Assembly: GCA_022605405.1 (NCBI GenBank)
Contig: JABYQQ010000008.1
Span: 744,001 to 808,000, forward strand
Source of the DNA: Earliella scabrosa
Lineage: Eukaryota; Basidiomycota; Agaricomycetes; Polyporales; Polyporaceae
Direction: 5' to 3'
Length of the DNA stretch: 64,000 nucleotides
Position numbers and translations under genes: made by a program. Below are positions 44,121-55,031 of this stretch, one piece after another. Position 1 is the first letter of the stretch. Each line of letters starts with the position of its first letter. The notes beneath the pieces were generated by a model. The model searched no databases and was not told where the DNA came from. It was given only the letters and a program-made list of their open reading frames with translations.

Positions 44121-45605
44121 TCATTCGCCACAGATCGAAAGGTTGTAAGTTGCTGCTGGATGTCTGTGTTCATCCAGGAACGCGCCACCACTGTACAGGT
44201 GTCTACAGTGGCGAGGCTCAGCACCTGACCCACTGGTAGAGTAGGTTGTGCGACCACTCACCGTGTTCTCGCGGAACTGCAGGATACCCTTCTCATGCGC
44301 CCTCGCAAGGCGTTCACCGAATCTCGTCCTGTATACTGTACTCCCTGGAGCAAAGTCGAGTATCACGGCTCGTAGCGACCGGATCCGGTCCAGGATCTGG
44401 TCCATGTACTCCCAGTCGGGGACCACGATCGCTGGGTATTCCTCGGACGGCATGTTCAAGTGGAAGACGACGCGCTCAATGGGCGGCAGCTCGGGGAGAG
44501 TCAAAACGTACATCGCATATTGGAACAAGGCTTGCGTCGTGAGAGAGGCCCCGAAGCCACGTTGCGGCGGGCCCAGGGGGGTCACGTAGAAGACAAGAGA
44601 CTGCAAATTGACACATGAGCCGAGGGACAGCTTGCGCCAGCACTCTTTGAAAACTGCGCAGAGGGGAAAGGAATCGCCGTGAGTGGAGATGCAGAGACGA
44701 TGATGGAGCCACATACGGGGATTCGGGTTAACACCGAGATCTGCGTATTCAGGATATACCCGCATGGTACGGATACTGGGCCCTGCGAGCTGAGAAAACA
44801 CGCCCATGCAATCCAGATCGTATGGTTCGGGCGGTGCACAGTTAAACTCTTGGCCTAGCGTTGCGTCACGCCGCCCACGAATGTGGTTGAATATGGGGCC
44901 CACCAATCGACTGTCGGATCGGGAAAGGAGGAGCGAGTGGACGTCCACGTTGCATTGTCCCCTGAAGACCTTCTGTGTCGTCGATGCCGTCATATCCATG
45001 TCGTGGAAAGGCAAGAGGATCGTCATCCCACTGGCATATGAAAGACGGAGGGAGAGGGTTTGGATTGTAGAGAACAACGATAGCAAGGAAATCACTTCCG
45101 TTCCCCTATCGCCTTCAGGAAGGACGTAGTCGATTTGCAACAACGAGAGCGAATATCTGGGGTTCGATGGCGTTGTTGCCACGTCTCCAATCAAACGGAG
45201 ATTAGGAAGCATGAGGACGTCGAGGTTTGGAAGAACATGGAGAATGATCTGCACGAAGGCAGTCTCCAATGGGACGCTCTTTTGGTTTGAATGATATGTT
45301 CTCCGCTCGGGGTGGAAGGGGTGGTAAAATTGCGCTAGAGAATCTCTTCCTTTGAGCCCAACAAGACGCAGCCTCTTCACATGGGCCCCGAAACCAGTGG
45401 GGGAAGTGTAGAGGGAGTGGATGAACTGCACCAAATGCTCACGACTTCCCTCCGTCACTTCCATGACGACCTCGCGAAAGAGGTAAGTGCGGCTGAGGGT
45501 AGCCCACGCGTGGCAGACGAGGGAGCAGTTCGACAGCAGACTACGATCATCTTGACATTGGTCAATGATCAGGAAGTCGATGTCGGGAGGAAAGCGTGGC
45601 GCCAT
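44121..45605 (-). CDS. F-box-like protein (different subfamily)
   Basis: An open frame of 494 residues starts at the ATG at 45605. The N-terminus has the degenerate F-box common in polypore-type fungi: FPPDIDFLIIDQCQDD followed by LSNCSLVCHAWATLSRTYLFREV. The body is leucine-rich (LPNLDVLMLPNLRLIGDV, CVNLQSLVFYVTPLGPP, LPELPPIERVVFHLN) without known catalytic motifs. It is not closely related to the three F-box paralogues at 17-29 kb. The C-terminus after FRENTV is doubtful. A GTGAGT donor lies there and the following residues (SGRTTYSTSGSG) look non-coding, so the real end may use another exon. It is probably a ubiquitin-ligase adaptor with unknown substrate. Confidence 0.75.
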   Translation of the reverse strand: MAPRFPPDIDFLIIDQCQDDRSLLSNCSLVCHAWATLSRTYLFREVVMEVTEGSREHLVQFIHSLYTSPTGFGAHVKRLRLVGLKGRDSLAQFYHPFHPERRTYHSNQKSVPLETAFVQIILHVLPNLDVLMLPNLRLIGDVATTPSNPRYSLSLLQIDYVLPEGDRGTEVISLLSLFSTIQTLSLRLSYASGMTILLPFHDMDMTASTTQKVFRGQCNVDVHSLLLSRSDSRLVGPIFNHIRGRRDATLGQEFNCAPPEPYDLDCMGVFSQLAGPSIRTMRVYPEYADLGVNPNPRMWLHHRLCISTHGDSFPLCAVFKECWRKLSLGSCVNLQSLVFYVTPLGPPQRGFGASLTTQALFQYAMYVLTLPELPPIERVVFHLNMPSEEYPAIVVPDWEYMDQILDRIRSLRAVILDFAPGSTVYRTRFGERLARAHEKGILQFRENTVSGRTTYSTSGSGAEPRHCRHLYSGGAFLDEHRHPAATYNLSICGE

Positions 45606-46428
45606 ACGTAGAGAGGCAGTTCTGGAGGTCTATCATCGCGCAAGTTATGAGATTGATGCTATTAGCCACTGAGTACGACTCACTCACAGTTCCTCCAAAT
45701 GCTAGGTCAATGGTAGCAAAGGCGACGTGCCAACAGGTCGTGCAGCGCGGGTGTATATATGTTGTTCTGCCGCGCGTCTATGCCACTGGCACTACCAGAT
45801 TGGGAACAACGGGTCAAGGTACAGGAGGGCAAATACACAAGGTTGAGTACGCACTTCGTTCTCCCACCAACATTGCGCACCATTGTGGGCATATATCGTC
45901 CTGTCAAACCATTGAGAACTGTCGCTCCGCCCGTCTAATCACGGGCACGGTGATGATGATCGATAGAGAGGTCGAGGAAACCAGACCGCTGGGACCGAAG
46001 CGAACCTCTCGCACAACCAGGAACGCAATGTTCGAGTCCCGTAAGAACAACGAGTCGGCACAGAAGGAACAGCGGCATTGTAGTACCAAGCAGCGAGTCA
46101 CTCAGGCTCGCAGGTCAATGATATCGTGCCGACACATACCTGGCAGCAATGTGATTAGTCGAAGAGATCCGCTCCAAAGCTTGAGCAAGGTCAAGAGCTC
46201 AGCTCGGTTGTACAACCTGAGAGCATGTAGTCTTGAGAGTCAGCAGTTGGTAGTGGTTGGATTCCAGGTCACGTCCAAGGTCCAATGTCCATGTCAACCT
46301 GTGGCCATCGTTGAACGAACGTGGGACTCGGTGTGCACTGCCACCGAACTTCCGTTCTAAGTAACCTGCCATCCTAGGCTTGTCAACCACCACCAACGAC
46401 TTGACAACCTGGGGCCAGCAAGCACAAC
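45606..46428. other. Intergenic, no gene supported
   Basis: A 254-codon open frame covers much of this stretch on the plus strand but has no motifs and a composition unlike the neighbours. Minus-strand pieces near 45904-46100 contain hydrophobic runs (IAFLVV, LSIIITVPVI). They might be the remains of a membrane protein gene, but I cannot support that. Confidence 0.35.
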
Positions 46429-48062
46429 ATGAAGCTCACATTTGCCAACGAGACCCTTGAGGCCGTGTTGTGCCGCTTGGAGTCAACCAGCGGCTCTACG
46501 GTACACACCGTCACTATACCGCCGGGCGGATCCACGTCGACCATACCCCCCAAGACCGCCACGTCTATACGGATAGAGCAGGACGGTTCGGAGAAGGGGG
46601 AGGCCAACGCAACGAAGCTCTCCAATGGTCTCTGTGCCACCTTTCCTCTGAAACTGGGTGCCAAGTGGAACGCCGTCCGCGTACCCCCGGACTCTCCGTG
46701 GCGCATATATCGCAGCAAGGTTCGCACCAGTACCATATCCATTCAATGCATGCGTGGCTCAATTGTACAATTTCTAGGGTCCGGGGTCAGAGTACAGGAT
46801 CTCTGTCTTTCCTCAACGAAACCTTGCGACTTTCTTATCCCAGATGCCCGACTCTGTTCCCCTGTCGTCTCTTCTCCTACCAGGTCCGTCTCATCTCCAC
46901 AGCTCCCTCTTCATGGAAGCGAACTTGACGCCACTTTCACAGGTACCCATGACACGTATGTCTGTCGTCAGCCTGATCACAGCTTATTCTAACTTGGGCG
47001 TTCTGCCAGGATGGCATTCTACGGGTGGCCCATCTCCCAATGTCAATCACTCTCAACGCCCCTAGCTACCCAGCTGGCGTCCGGCATCCGTGTCATAGAC
47101 ATCCGTCTCGCCGTCGTCGACGGCCGCCTCATCGCCTACCATGGCATATTCCCGCAACGGACGCCGTTCCAAGACATCCTCTCCACCATCCATGCCTTCC
47201 TGACAGCCCCCGAGACGTCCCGGGAGGCGCTTGTCATGTCGCTCAAACAAGAAGACTTCAAAACGACCCCGCTCCCGCTCTTCTCCAAGACCGTGCACGA
47301 CGAGATCATGAATGGCCCCGGCGGGCGAGACATGTGGTTCCTCGAGAACCGTTTCCCGAACCTGGGCGAGGTGCGCGGCAAGGTCGTCATGCTCAGTCGA
47401 TTTGGTGGCGACGGGAGCGGATGGGAGAACGGCCTGGAGGGGCTGGGAATCCACCCCACGGCGTGGCCGGACAGCGCGAAGGAGGGCTTTACGTGGACAC
47501 TCAAGGGCACCCTCGTCCGGACGCACGATTGGTACGCAGGTCTCTTCCTTTCCAGCTGAGACGCGAGACGCAGGCTCTGATACAACCGCACGGCCTGCGA
47601 ACTGCGAACCGCGACATATCTTACAGGTACAACATCCCGTCGTTTCTCTCGATCCCTGAGAAGATGGAGCTCGCAACGGCGGTCCTCCTGCCCCCGCCAG
47701 AATACCCCGCATCGCCCGTTTTGAACTTCTCGTACTTCTCCGCGGCGTCCTTCCCGTTCGCGTTCCCGCCCACCATCGCGAAGGGCTTCGGCTGGCCGAA
47801 GGTTGGCCTGGGCATCGAAGGAATGAACGGACGGCTGGGGAAGTGGCTGCTCGACCACCTGAGTGGCAGCGACTCGGACGGCGCAGATGGTGCGGGCGCG
47901 GAGGCAGGGAAGGGCGGTCGGGCTGAGAAGCTCGGAAGCGGAGGTGTGCGAATTCGCGGGTGGGCGATGATGGACTTCTACTCCGAGCCGGACAGCGTGG
48001 TGCCCCTGCTCGTTGAGTGCAACTTCCGTGGACGTACGAGCGGGGAAGAGGGCTGGCCATGA
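46429..48062 (+). CDS. PLC-like phosphodiesterase (bacterial-type PI-PLC X barrel)
   Basis: The family has a TIM-barrel that cleaves phosphodiester bonds in phosphoinositides or related lipids with two histidines. Exons 46429-46719, 46778-46883, 46943-46955, 47010-47531 and 47627-48062 give 455 residues. The first exon encodes an Agaricomycete-style N-terminal domain ending in PWRIYRSK. The catalytic domain follows: LLPGTHDTMAFYGWPIS (first His), GIRVIDIRLAVVDGRL and AYHGIFPQ (second His). Both catalytic histidines and the IDIR motif are present. THDT is built across a 13 bp micro-exon. There is no clear signal peptide or membrane anchor. The substrate is unknown. It lies tail-to-tail with the LOG-family gene, with stops 146 bp apart. 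Confidence 0.85.
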
Positions 48063-48208
48063 GATCGCAGCCTGGCAGTCTGTTTCGAGCATTCTAGGAC
48101 TTCAGTCGTTGACGCTTTCGTTTTGCGTTCGTCTTGCAATTGCACACGCTGTCCATGTTATACGCATACATACACTCTCTTCATCTACTCGATACCCCTG
48201 GGACATAA

Positions 48209-49249
48209 TCAGGACGCGCCTAGAGTATCACTGTCCGTCTTCCCATCCTTCCGTAGCGTCCAGTTGTAGAAGTGACTCGCCGCGATGCCTTCCCACTCGT
48301 CGAGCGCCTTCGTGGTGGCTTTGCCCCAGTCGAAGTTTTCGTGTTCTGCGCGGTCTTCTGGACCCTCAACAAATTTGATGAGCTTCTCATTCTTCTCGAG
48401 GATGAACCCGTTCTCGATGCCGTTGCGGATGAGGGCTCGTAATGGGTCGTAGAAGTTCAAGACGTTGACAACGAGGACGGCTGCATTACCAGATGTCAGC
48501 ATGGGATGGAGAATGCTGTTTCATGATTGATAGAACGCACGCTTGCTATGGATGCCAATCTGCGACCAGCAGACAACCTCAAGGACCTGTGCGACGAATT
48601 ACAAGTAAAGATTGTACCCATTTCGACGTCAACGCAGAGCATGGATCGCACCTCTTCGAATGTGCCGTATCCACCGGGAAGACCGATGAATGCGCAAGAC
48701 CGTCGTGCCATCTCCGCTTTCCGTTCGTGCATGGAGCTCACAACAATCTTGACCAACCAACATCAGCTCGGTCGCGCTTGAGCATCTCTCATCGCGGAAC
48801 GGATGCTCACAGTTTCCGCCTAGACGGTACCACAAGAGTCGCGTAAGGAAGCCTATCCCAAATTGAAACAGTAAGCGAACGCACCCTCTCCCGACCCTTC
48901 TCCTTCAACTGTACATGCGGCGCATGGATGCCCTTAGTCTGGTCGATCTCGCCACCGGCAGCGACCATCGCGTAGGGCACGATGCCGGTGACATCACCGC
49001 CCGCCTCTAGGACCGCACCGGACACTGCTCCCATGATACCCATCGATCCTCCTCCATACACAAGTGGTCTGCCAGCCTCCACTAGCGCCTTTCCTACCGC
49101 TGTGTCAAGATCAGACGCGTTAGCAAGACTATTGGGCGAGACGGGAGCGACTCACATAGTGCTGCCTTCTCGAAAGCGGGGTTTGTGCCCGACGAGGATC
49201 CGCAGAACACGGTCACGGCGCGTGTAGGTTCGCTGTTCTGGGCGGACAT
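48209..49249 (-). CDS. LOG-family cytokinin riboside 5'-monophosphate phosphoribohydrolase (lysine decarboxylase-like fold)
   Basis: LOG enzymes release free adenine-type bases, including active cytokinins, from nucleoside 5'-monophosphates. From the ATG at 49249 the protein starts [24 protein letters not shown]. Its Rossmann motif [19 protein letters not shown] follows, then [13 protein letters not shown] and the signature [10 protein letters not shown], which supplies the catalytic Arg/Glu region. [12 protein letters not shown] crosses two splice sites. The C-terminal exon has [19 protein letters not shown]. About five exons are needed, and the junction around 48710-48890 is the least certain. 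Fungi carry LOG homologues whose role is often nucleotide salvage instead of hormone production, so cytokinin formation is only a possibility. The old name lysine decarboxylase is misleading. Confidence 0.87.
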
Positions 49250-49806
49250 GGCAATCGAGACGTTAAAGGGAGAAGATATCGAGGCGGGTTCCTTCGAGGA
49301 CGGCGAGCGAGTGCCCTTTATACCGCGCGACTTGCCCATGGCGCGCTTGCACCACGCGATGAAGGCGATCGAACTCCCATCTCCGGAGTGAGTCATGAGT
49401 ATCGTGACCGCCCACGGTCGGATCTACGTGGTTGAAACTCTTTGCGGCGAGCGATGGAGGCAAATGGAGCGAAATGTACGTGATGAGCGAGGTAGCATGG
49501 TGGTGGTATGTATGAGCGAGGCAATGCGTCGGACATCTTTCCCCAGGCGCTCAGCCTCGCTGCTCAGTGAGGCAATTGATCGCAGCGAGGTGCATGCCGT
49601 ACTTGAATACGTGCAGGGTGTGTGCGTTGAGGCCTTGCGCGCCGGGACGTCATGATCGCAAGGGAACATTATGGTTGACAAAATATGAGGTACAACTTCG
49701 CTTCTGCACATCCAACATATCGTCCTACACACAACCGAAACTTCTTCCGTACAGCTTGACCTGAGCTTGACCTTCAGAACCGCGCAGGATCTCAGCTGGC
49801 ATCAAC
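49250..49806. other. Intergenic between LOG gene and NTF2
   Basis: 557 bp holding the LOG promoter and the NTF2 3' flank. The short open frames on both strands have no motifs. Confidence 0.4.
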
Positions 49807-50453
49807 TATGCGCCGTAGTTGAGGCGGAAGATGTCGTTGAACCTGTGGGGCGCATAGCCCATCTGTCAGCCGACTATACTTCTCTTCGCAAGAGGCAACC
49901 GCCACTTACACGTAGTAGCTACCGCCATCCGGTATTAGCTGGAACACCTGGCTGAACTGGAGGGGGTTCGTGCTGTCGTCGACCTGTTGGAGGTGCACCG
50001 GACCATCAGCGTCCAAGCAGGCGCGTAGTAGACCAGATCCACACGTACCACCAACAAGCCAGTGACGCTGACGATCAGACTAGCGAGCGAAGGCGAGGAA
50101 GGCTGCGCGTCCAGAGTGGTAACCTTGTGCTGGACCTTCTCGAACGGCAAAGACTAGCGGATCTTCCGTGAGGCCGCGTCCGAGAGGCGTTAAAAGGATG
50201 AAGGATGAAGAGACTTACAGTCAACTTCTCAGTGATGTTCGCGGCACCCACAATCGGAGAACCCTCCCACGACAGCATAGACACGTCGCGCTAGAGCCGA
50301 GAGCATAGAGCCGTTAGATCTAGGGCAGTAGAAGGCGCGTAGCCGAAGCAGGCGAAGACGCACGTAGAGGCTCTGGAGATTCGCGCGGTTCGCGTCGAAC
50401 GTAGAGTAGTAGAAGTCCGTGAACTGCTTCGCGATGGCGTTGATGTCGGCCAT
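49807..50453 (-). CDS. NTF2: Nuclear transport factor 2
   Basis: NTF2 carries RanGDP into the nucleus and thereby sustains the Ran gradient. Exons on the minus strand read MADINAIAKQFTDFYYSTFDANRANLQSLY, RDVSMLSWEGSPIVGAANITEKLT, LPFEKVQHKVTTLDAQPS with LASLIVSVTGLLV, then VDDSTNPLQFSQVFQLIPDGG, and the last exon FNDIFRLNYGA. This is the complete small cone-shaped fold of about 125 residues, with all strand regions in order and the family-typical FNDIFRLNYG end. At least five short introns divide it. It is head-to-head with the gene at 50816, and the shared promoter has clustered TTACC motifs. Confidence 0.95.
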
Positions 50454-50587
50454 GGTGCGATCGGTCTATCGTACAGCGGAGGAGGAGGAGGAATGAAGAG
50501 GAAGAGGACAAGGAGCAGCAGAGACAAGAAACCCTTGCCCCGAGCGAAGATCGTTGATTAGATTGTGCACCTGAGATCAGCGCTGGA

Positions 50588-50697
50588 CTTACCGGGTAAG
50601 AAACGCGACTTACACTCCTGAACGCTATTGATCCCGCGTCTTACCTGCGCTTACCGAAAGTAAGGGAGGGTACAATCGGCCTTATTACCCGCCGGTA
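50588..50697. promoter_or_regulatory. Cluster of six TTACC/GGTAA motifs in a divergent promoter
   Basis: TTACC occurs at 50588, 50640, 50650 and 50684, and its reverse complement GGTAA at 50594 and 50693, all within 110 bp between NTF2 and the gene at 50816. The first pair forms a near palindrome (cttaccgggtaag). Random expectation is well below one. The motif is probably a transcription-factor site, but the factor is unknown. Confidence 0.5.
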
Positions 50698-50815
50698 AGA
50701 TTGCAGTTTAGAACAAGTTTAGAAGGCGGCCGTCCCCCCGCGAGACCAACATCGAGCTCGCTTCTCATCTCCATCACGAGGCCTCCGCGCAGTCGAAGAC
50801 TCGAGGGTATCGGCC

Positions 50816-52319
50816 ATGACCACCTTCAATACCGTGATGTCCATGGCGCCCATCTCGGAGGCCCAGCGACCCGCGATGCGGCGCAAGTCGTCGGCCCAGA
50901 ACCTCCTCAGCTTCAAGTCCAACGCGAACCCCGCCAGCGGCGGCGCGCCGCCCTCCTCCTTCAACGTCGGGTCGGTATCCTCCTCGACAGGCCTCCCGTA
51001 CGCGGTCGCGCTGCCGACACCGACCACGGCGACGATGCCCCGCGACTGGGACGTGCAATCCCTCCAGAGCGACGGTGTGGGCCCGTCTGCCGGTGCGTCG
51101 ATGCAAACGAACGGGAGCCTACCCCAGGGAACCTCGGTCGATGTGCTGAGGGAGCTCGTGAAGAAGAGGATCATCACGTTGACTTACTTGCGGAATGTTC
51201 ATGAAGGGTGCGTTGCATACGTTGTCTCGCTCGCGGGCATTCAGCCGACCAGGGACTGTGCATATACCAGACGAAGTCACTGGTTCCACACGATTATGAT
51301 CACCCGAACCGAGCTCGACAGAGCGTTCAGCAACGCCGCCATGAAGCAGCGGTGAGTGTCATTGCATTGTTATGAAGTGCTCCGCCGGACAACCCTAGCC
51401 CAGAACATACCGGTTCGCGGTCCTCGGCATGGCGTTAGCAAACCAATTCGACGTCAAGGAGCCTCAAGATCTCCTAAGAGGATTGTCCAACGTGCTGTCG
51501 GAGTACGAGCTGATGAAGGAGGACAGTGATAGGCCAAAGATCGTGCGTCCGTCCCCGATCCTGCCGCTCCCTTCTCTATCTGACATCCATCGTCCAGCGA
51601 TTGTTCAGGGGCGCGAAGGGCTCTAAACGTCCAGCCGGGGCCGATTACGCTCTATCCTACACAGACCCGTCGGAGGCGTATATGTCTCTCCCCCATGTCG
51701 TACGTCTGAGCCTCAGCTGTGCGTCCGGTGCGCCACTCATGTTCGCGTGCAGCCTTTCTCCCTCGATTACCACCAAACCCTGCTCTCCCTTCTTGACGTC
51801 CTCTCCGAACTGTACAACAAGATCTCAAAAATCCTTGGCCCTTCACCATTCTCGGGTTCGGGCAACAGCATGATGGGCCCGCTTGGACTGCTCTCTCCCC
51901 ATCCTGGCGTTTCCTACCTCTTCTCGGGCGCAGAGACAGCACCTATGAACGACAGCGAGAGCAGCCTTTGGGGTATTGCGCATGCGTCGATGATGGGATC
52001 CGGAGGCGCGAACCCAATATACGGCGGTGGTCCGGGGAGCCCGCCACCAAGCTGGACGTCAACTCTCGGCGATACAGTGAGGCAGATCGACAATAAGCTC
52101 AAGGTGCGTTCGAGCGTCATCATACACTGCAACTTCACATGGATCTCACCTGTCACAATCTGTCATTTCGCACTGCAGAAACTGATCGCGATGCTACTGA
52201 AAGAGTTGGACGATTGTGCGCGCGCAGGGATCAAGGACGAGTTGGCATCACTAGATCCCCTCCTGCGACACGTCTCGGTCGCGGAGGAGCAGCATAGGGA
52301 CACGTTTGAGTTTGATTGA
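50816..52319 (+). CDS. Uncharacterised conserved-looking protein
   Basis: I do not recognise this family. Exon 1 (50816-51207) encodes a Ser/Pro-rich disordered leader, with MRRKSSAQNLLSFKSNANP, and ends in a helical stretch (VDVLRELVKKRIITLTYLRNVHEG). Later exons continue GRSHWFHTIMITRTELDRAF, RTYRFAVLGMALANQFDVKEP with LSNVLSEYELMKE, then RLFRGAKGSKRP, YTDPSEAYMSLPHV, PFSLDYHQTLLSLLDVLSELY, a Gly/Ser/Pro-rich loop and a C-terminal helix (LIAMLLKELDDCARAGIKDELASLDPLLR). Phases agree across six or seven exons and exon residues look constrained. The gene is therefore likely real: a mostly helical, soluble protein with no membrane or signal segments. Its 5' region is shared with NTF2. Confidence 0.75.
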
Positions 52320-52561
52320 GCTTCGCGCGGCCCCGGCACTATTGTTCGTTGCGGCTCTCCCACTCATCGGACGCAGAGGCTGCGTGTATAACTTTATAGC
52401 TCTATCTAATGGTGTATTCTGCTGTACTATTAAGTAGTAATTCTACGGGTGATTGCTTCTGTTGCAGGCGCATTTAGGGCGCTTGGGCTCGGGGACAAAG
52501 GGAAGGTAAGACAATGGGAGGCGCACATACAAGCAGAGCGAAATGACAGGCGCAGCACCTC

Positions 52562-52861
52562 ACACGAGGGGCAACGCCGGATGTTCGGGACCTGAACCAG
52601 GCTTGTAACTGTGGGGTGTGACGAGTAATCCCGGTCACAAGCACAGTTACAAGGCCGGTTCAGGTCCGCGAAAAGTGTTACGTAATACTTATTTGCAGTA
52701 AGTAGACGTTCAAGACTATAAGTACTGAGGACTATAGTGACGTCAGCAATGCTCGGGACCTGAACCAGCCTTGTAACTGTGCTTGTGACCGGGATTACTC
52801 GTCACACCCCACAGTTACAAGCCTGGTTCAGGTCCCGAACATCCGGCGTTGCCCCTCGTGT
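52562..52861. mobile_element. Long foldback (inverted-repeat) element, about 300 bp
   Basis: The left arm (52562 to about 52669) is the reverse complement of the right arm (about 52754-52861) over roughly 108 bp with only a few mismatches. The arms begin acacgaggggcaacgccgg and meet across a loop of about 85 bp. Inside each arm, tgaaccaggcttgtaactgt and a related acagttacaaggc-ggttcag form a further internal inverted repeat. There is no coding capacity. It lies between the gene at 50816 and TBP, about 480 bp upstream of the TBP start. The high arm identity implies recent insertion or arm homogenisation. Confidence 0.85.
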
Positions 52862-53249
52862 CAAGGGCGATGTTGGGAGGCAGAAGACCAAGGCGGTGAT
52901 AGAGAAGCAGACCAGAAGACCCATTGTGGTCGCCAGCGCCAGCCAGCGAACAATCAACTACCTCCGCGCGCCACCCACGATAAGATCCGTCCCTCGAGCG
53001 CCGTGTTCAAGAGTCGATATCCATCCCAACACGCAGCGAGCGCACCTCAGCACCGGGGTCGGGCAACGGCCAAAGACTGCTGGACGACGAGGAGAATGGC
53101 GAGGGCGAGAGAGAGGCGACGTGGACGTCGTGGAGACGGTTGCAGGAGCCGTCAGAAAGGACGAGAATGAGTCATGATAGCGATTGATCGAGGAGCGGAT
53201 GAGATTATAAACGATCACGCAATTAGGGCGGAGCTTGAATAGGTCTGGG

Positions 53250-53257
53250 TATATAAG
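53250..53257 (+). promoter_or_regulatory. TATA box of the TBP gene
   Basis: TATATAAG at 53250-53257, in an otherwise GC-rich stretch, lies 88 bp before the TBP start codon. That fits a canonical core promoter and permits autoregulation by its own product (inference). Confidence 0.6.
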
Positions 53258-53344
53258 GGCGAGGGTGAGCCCCCGGTTCCCCCCTTGCTCCCGCACTGCA
53301 TTTTCCCACGGTTCTATTTTCTGCCTTGGCATCTGAACACGAAC

Positions 53345-54514
53345 ATGTCTTTCGCCCTCCAAACCCGCCAGGTCACCTTTGGTCGCTCTGCGCACCCGAC
53401 GCAGACCCAGCAGTATCAGCAAGGCCAACCGCAGTATGGACAGACTCAGCAGCCGCAACCCGGCAACGGCCTTGCGCTCCCATACCCATCGAACCCTTAC
53501 CTCCCCGGACCGACCGGCCTTGCCCTCCCCGGTCCCGGCCCTGTCTACTCATCCCAACCCCCACCCGCGACCGCTCAGCAGCCTGCTCAGTCTCAGCAGC
53601 AGCCGCAGGCGCACACACAGACCCAGTCGCAATCTCCAACCATCGGGACGCCTACTCAGGCGTCCACCGCTGCCGGTCCATCATCACCACCCTCGACCAT
53701 CCCTGCCACCCCTGCGCCGCTCACGCTCGAGCAGCAACACATCACTGCCGTTGAGGGCATCGTGCCCACGCTCCAGAACATCGTCGCGACGGTGAACCTG
53801 GACTGTCGCTTGGATCTGAAGACCATTGCGTTGCACGCGAGGAATGCGGAGTACAATCCTAAGGTTTGTACCTTATATTCCTAACGTGAAGCCGTCGGAC
53901 TTCTCTCCGTCGTGCTCCTTTCTAGCGTTTCGCCGCCGTCATCATGCGTATCCGTGACCCGAAGACCACGGCGCTCATCTTCGCGTCGGGCAAGATGGTC
54001 GTCACGGGTGCCAAGTCCGAAGATGACTCGCGTTTGGCGTCGCGCAAGTATGCGCGTATTGTCCAGAAGCTTGGCTTCGACGCCAAGTTCTCCGAGTTCA
54101 AGATCCAGAACATCGTCGGCTCGTGTGACGTCAAGTTCCCCATCCGTCTCGAGGGTTTGGCGTACAGCCACGGACAGTTCAGCTCTTACGAGCCTGAGGT
54201 GAGCTGACTGGGATAACCGTCATTCATGGAGGCTGATGTCTGTCGCAGCTTTTCCCTGGCTTGATCTACCGCATGATCAAACCCAAGGTCGTGCTTCTTA
54301 TTTTCGTGTCTGGCAAGATTGTCTTGACGGGTGCAAAGGTAAAGTATTCATCGTCTACTTCGGACTGTCCTCCTCTCCAACGGGAGATGCGCATCCATCA
54401 ATGGGTTTCGTGTTCGCTAACGTCGAGTTGCCGCTGGCCGTTCAGGTCCGTGAAGAGATCTACACTGCGTTCAACACGATCTACACCGTGCTTGTCGAGT
54501 TCCGCAAGCCGTGA
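53345..54514 (+). CDS. SPT15: TATA-box-binding protein (TBP)
   Basis: TBP nucleates transcription by all three nuclear RNA polymerases. Exons 53345-53863, 53926-54198, 54249-54338 and 54446-54514 give 316 residues, all phase 0. Residues 1-135 are Gln/Pro/Ser-rich and disordered. The conserved saddle follows in two repeats: [20 protein letters not shown], then [20 protein letters not shown] and [20 protein letters not shown], and the second [39 protein letters not shown] and [10 protein letters not shown] to the end. The core is canonical and complete, and the disordered leader is long, unlike the 60-residue one in yeast. A TATA box lies at 53250. Confidence 0.96.
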
Positions 54515-55031
54515 TCGTACCCCACGACGTCGTCGACGTCGGTGCGCCCCTCAATCGTCACCCATTGTTTGTCTGGTTACGTTCGTTGCCCAAGGGTGCA
54601 ACAGGGTTTGGGTTGGCGATGGGGGCCGGGGGCGCAGCCGTAGAAAATCATGGACACCTCTCAAGGCTGATGCGTGTAAACCCTCCCACATTCCCTTCCG
54701 CACAGACTACCATATGACTCTCATACTCACGTACATAGCGATCTCCCTATTGACCCTTGTAGCAATCTGTACCTATACATCCAACAGCCCCTCGCAATAC
54801 AAAATATCATTATCCGCTTTGCCTTACAACTCCATGCAGTGTCTAGATGTTGTTTACGAGAGGTAGAGCTGCAGTCGACTTCCACGGAGGTCTCGGAGGT
54901 GATCTTGACACTGCCCGCGATCTGAGATAACGCTTTTTCGAGAGTGATCATGCAGTCCGACTCTGCCTCCGAGGTTTTCACCTCGGTCGAGTCAACTTCC
55001 AGGCGTCCAAGCCTCCTTACCTCTTACCGTC
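54515..55031. other. Intergenic between TBP and WRS1
   Basis: About 520 bp. A GAGGT/CCGAGG-rich part at 54880-55010 has a minus-strand open frame of 84 codons without motifs, so I call no gene. Confidence 0.4.

Noticed and set aside
45596..46360. A 254-codon plus-strand frame
   Set aside because: No recognised domain, unusual composition and overlap with the start of the F-box gene on the other strand make it a likely chance frame.
47062..48092. Long minus-strand frames opposite the PLC-like gene
   Set aside because: They mirror a GC-rich real gene and have Arg/Ser/Pro-rich translations typical of antisense shadows.
54727..54981. An 84-codon minus-strand frame between TBP and WRS1
   Set aside because: It is short, without motif or splice partner, and it reads into the probable TBP 3' flank.
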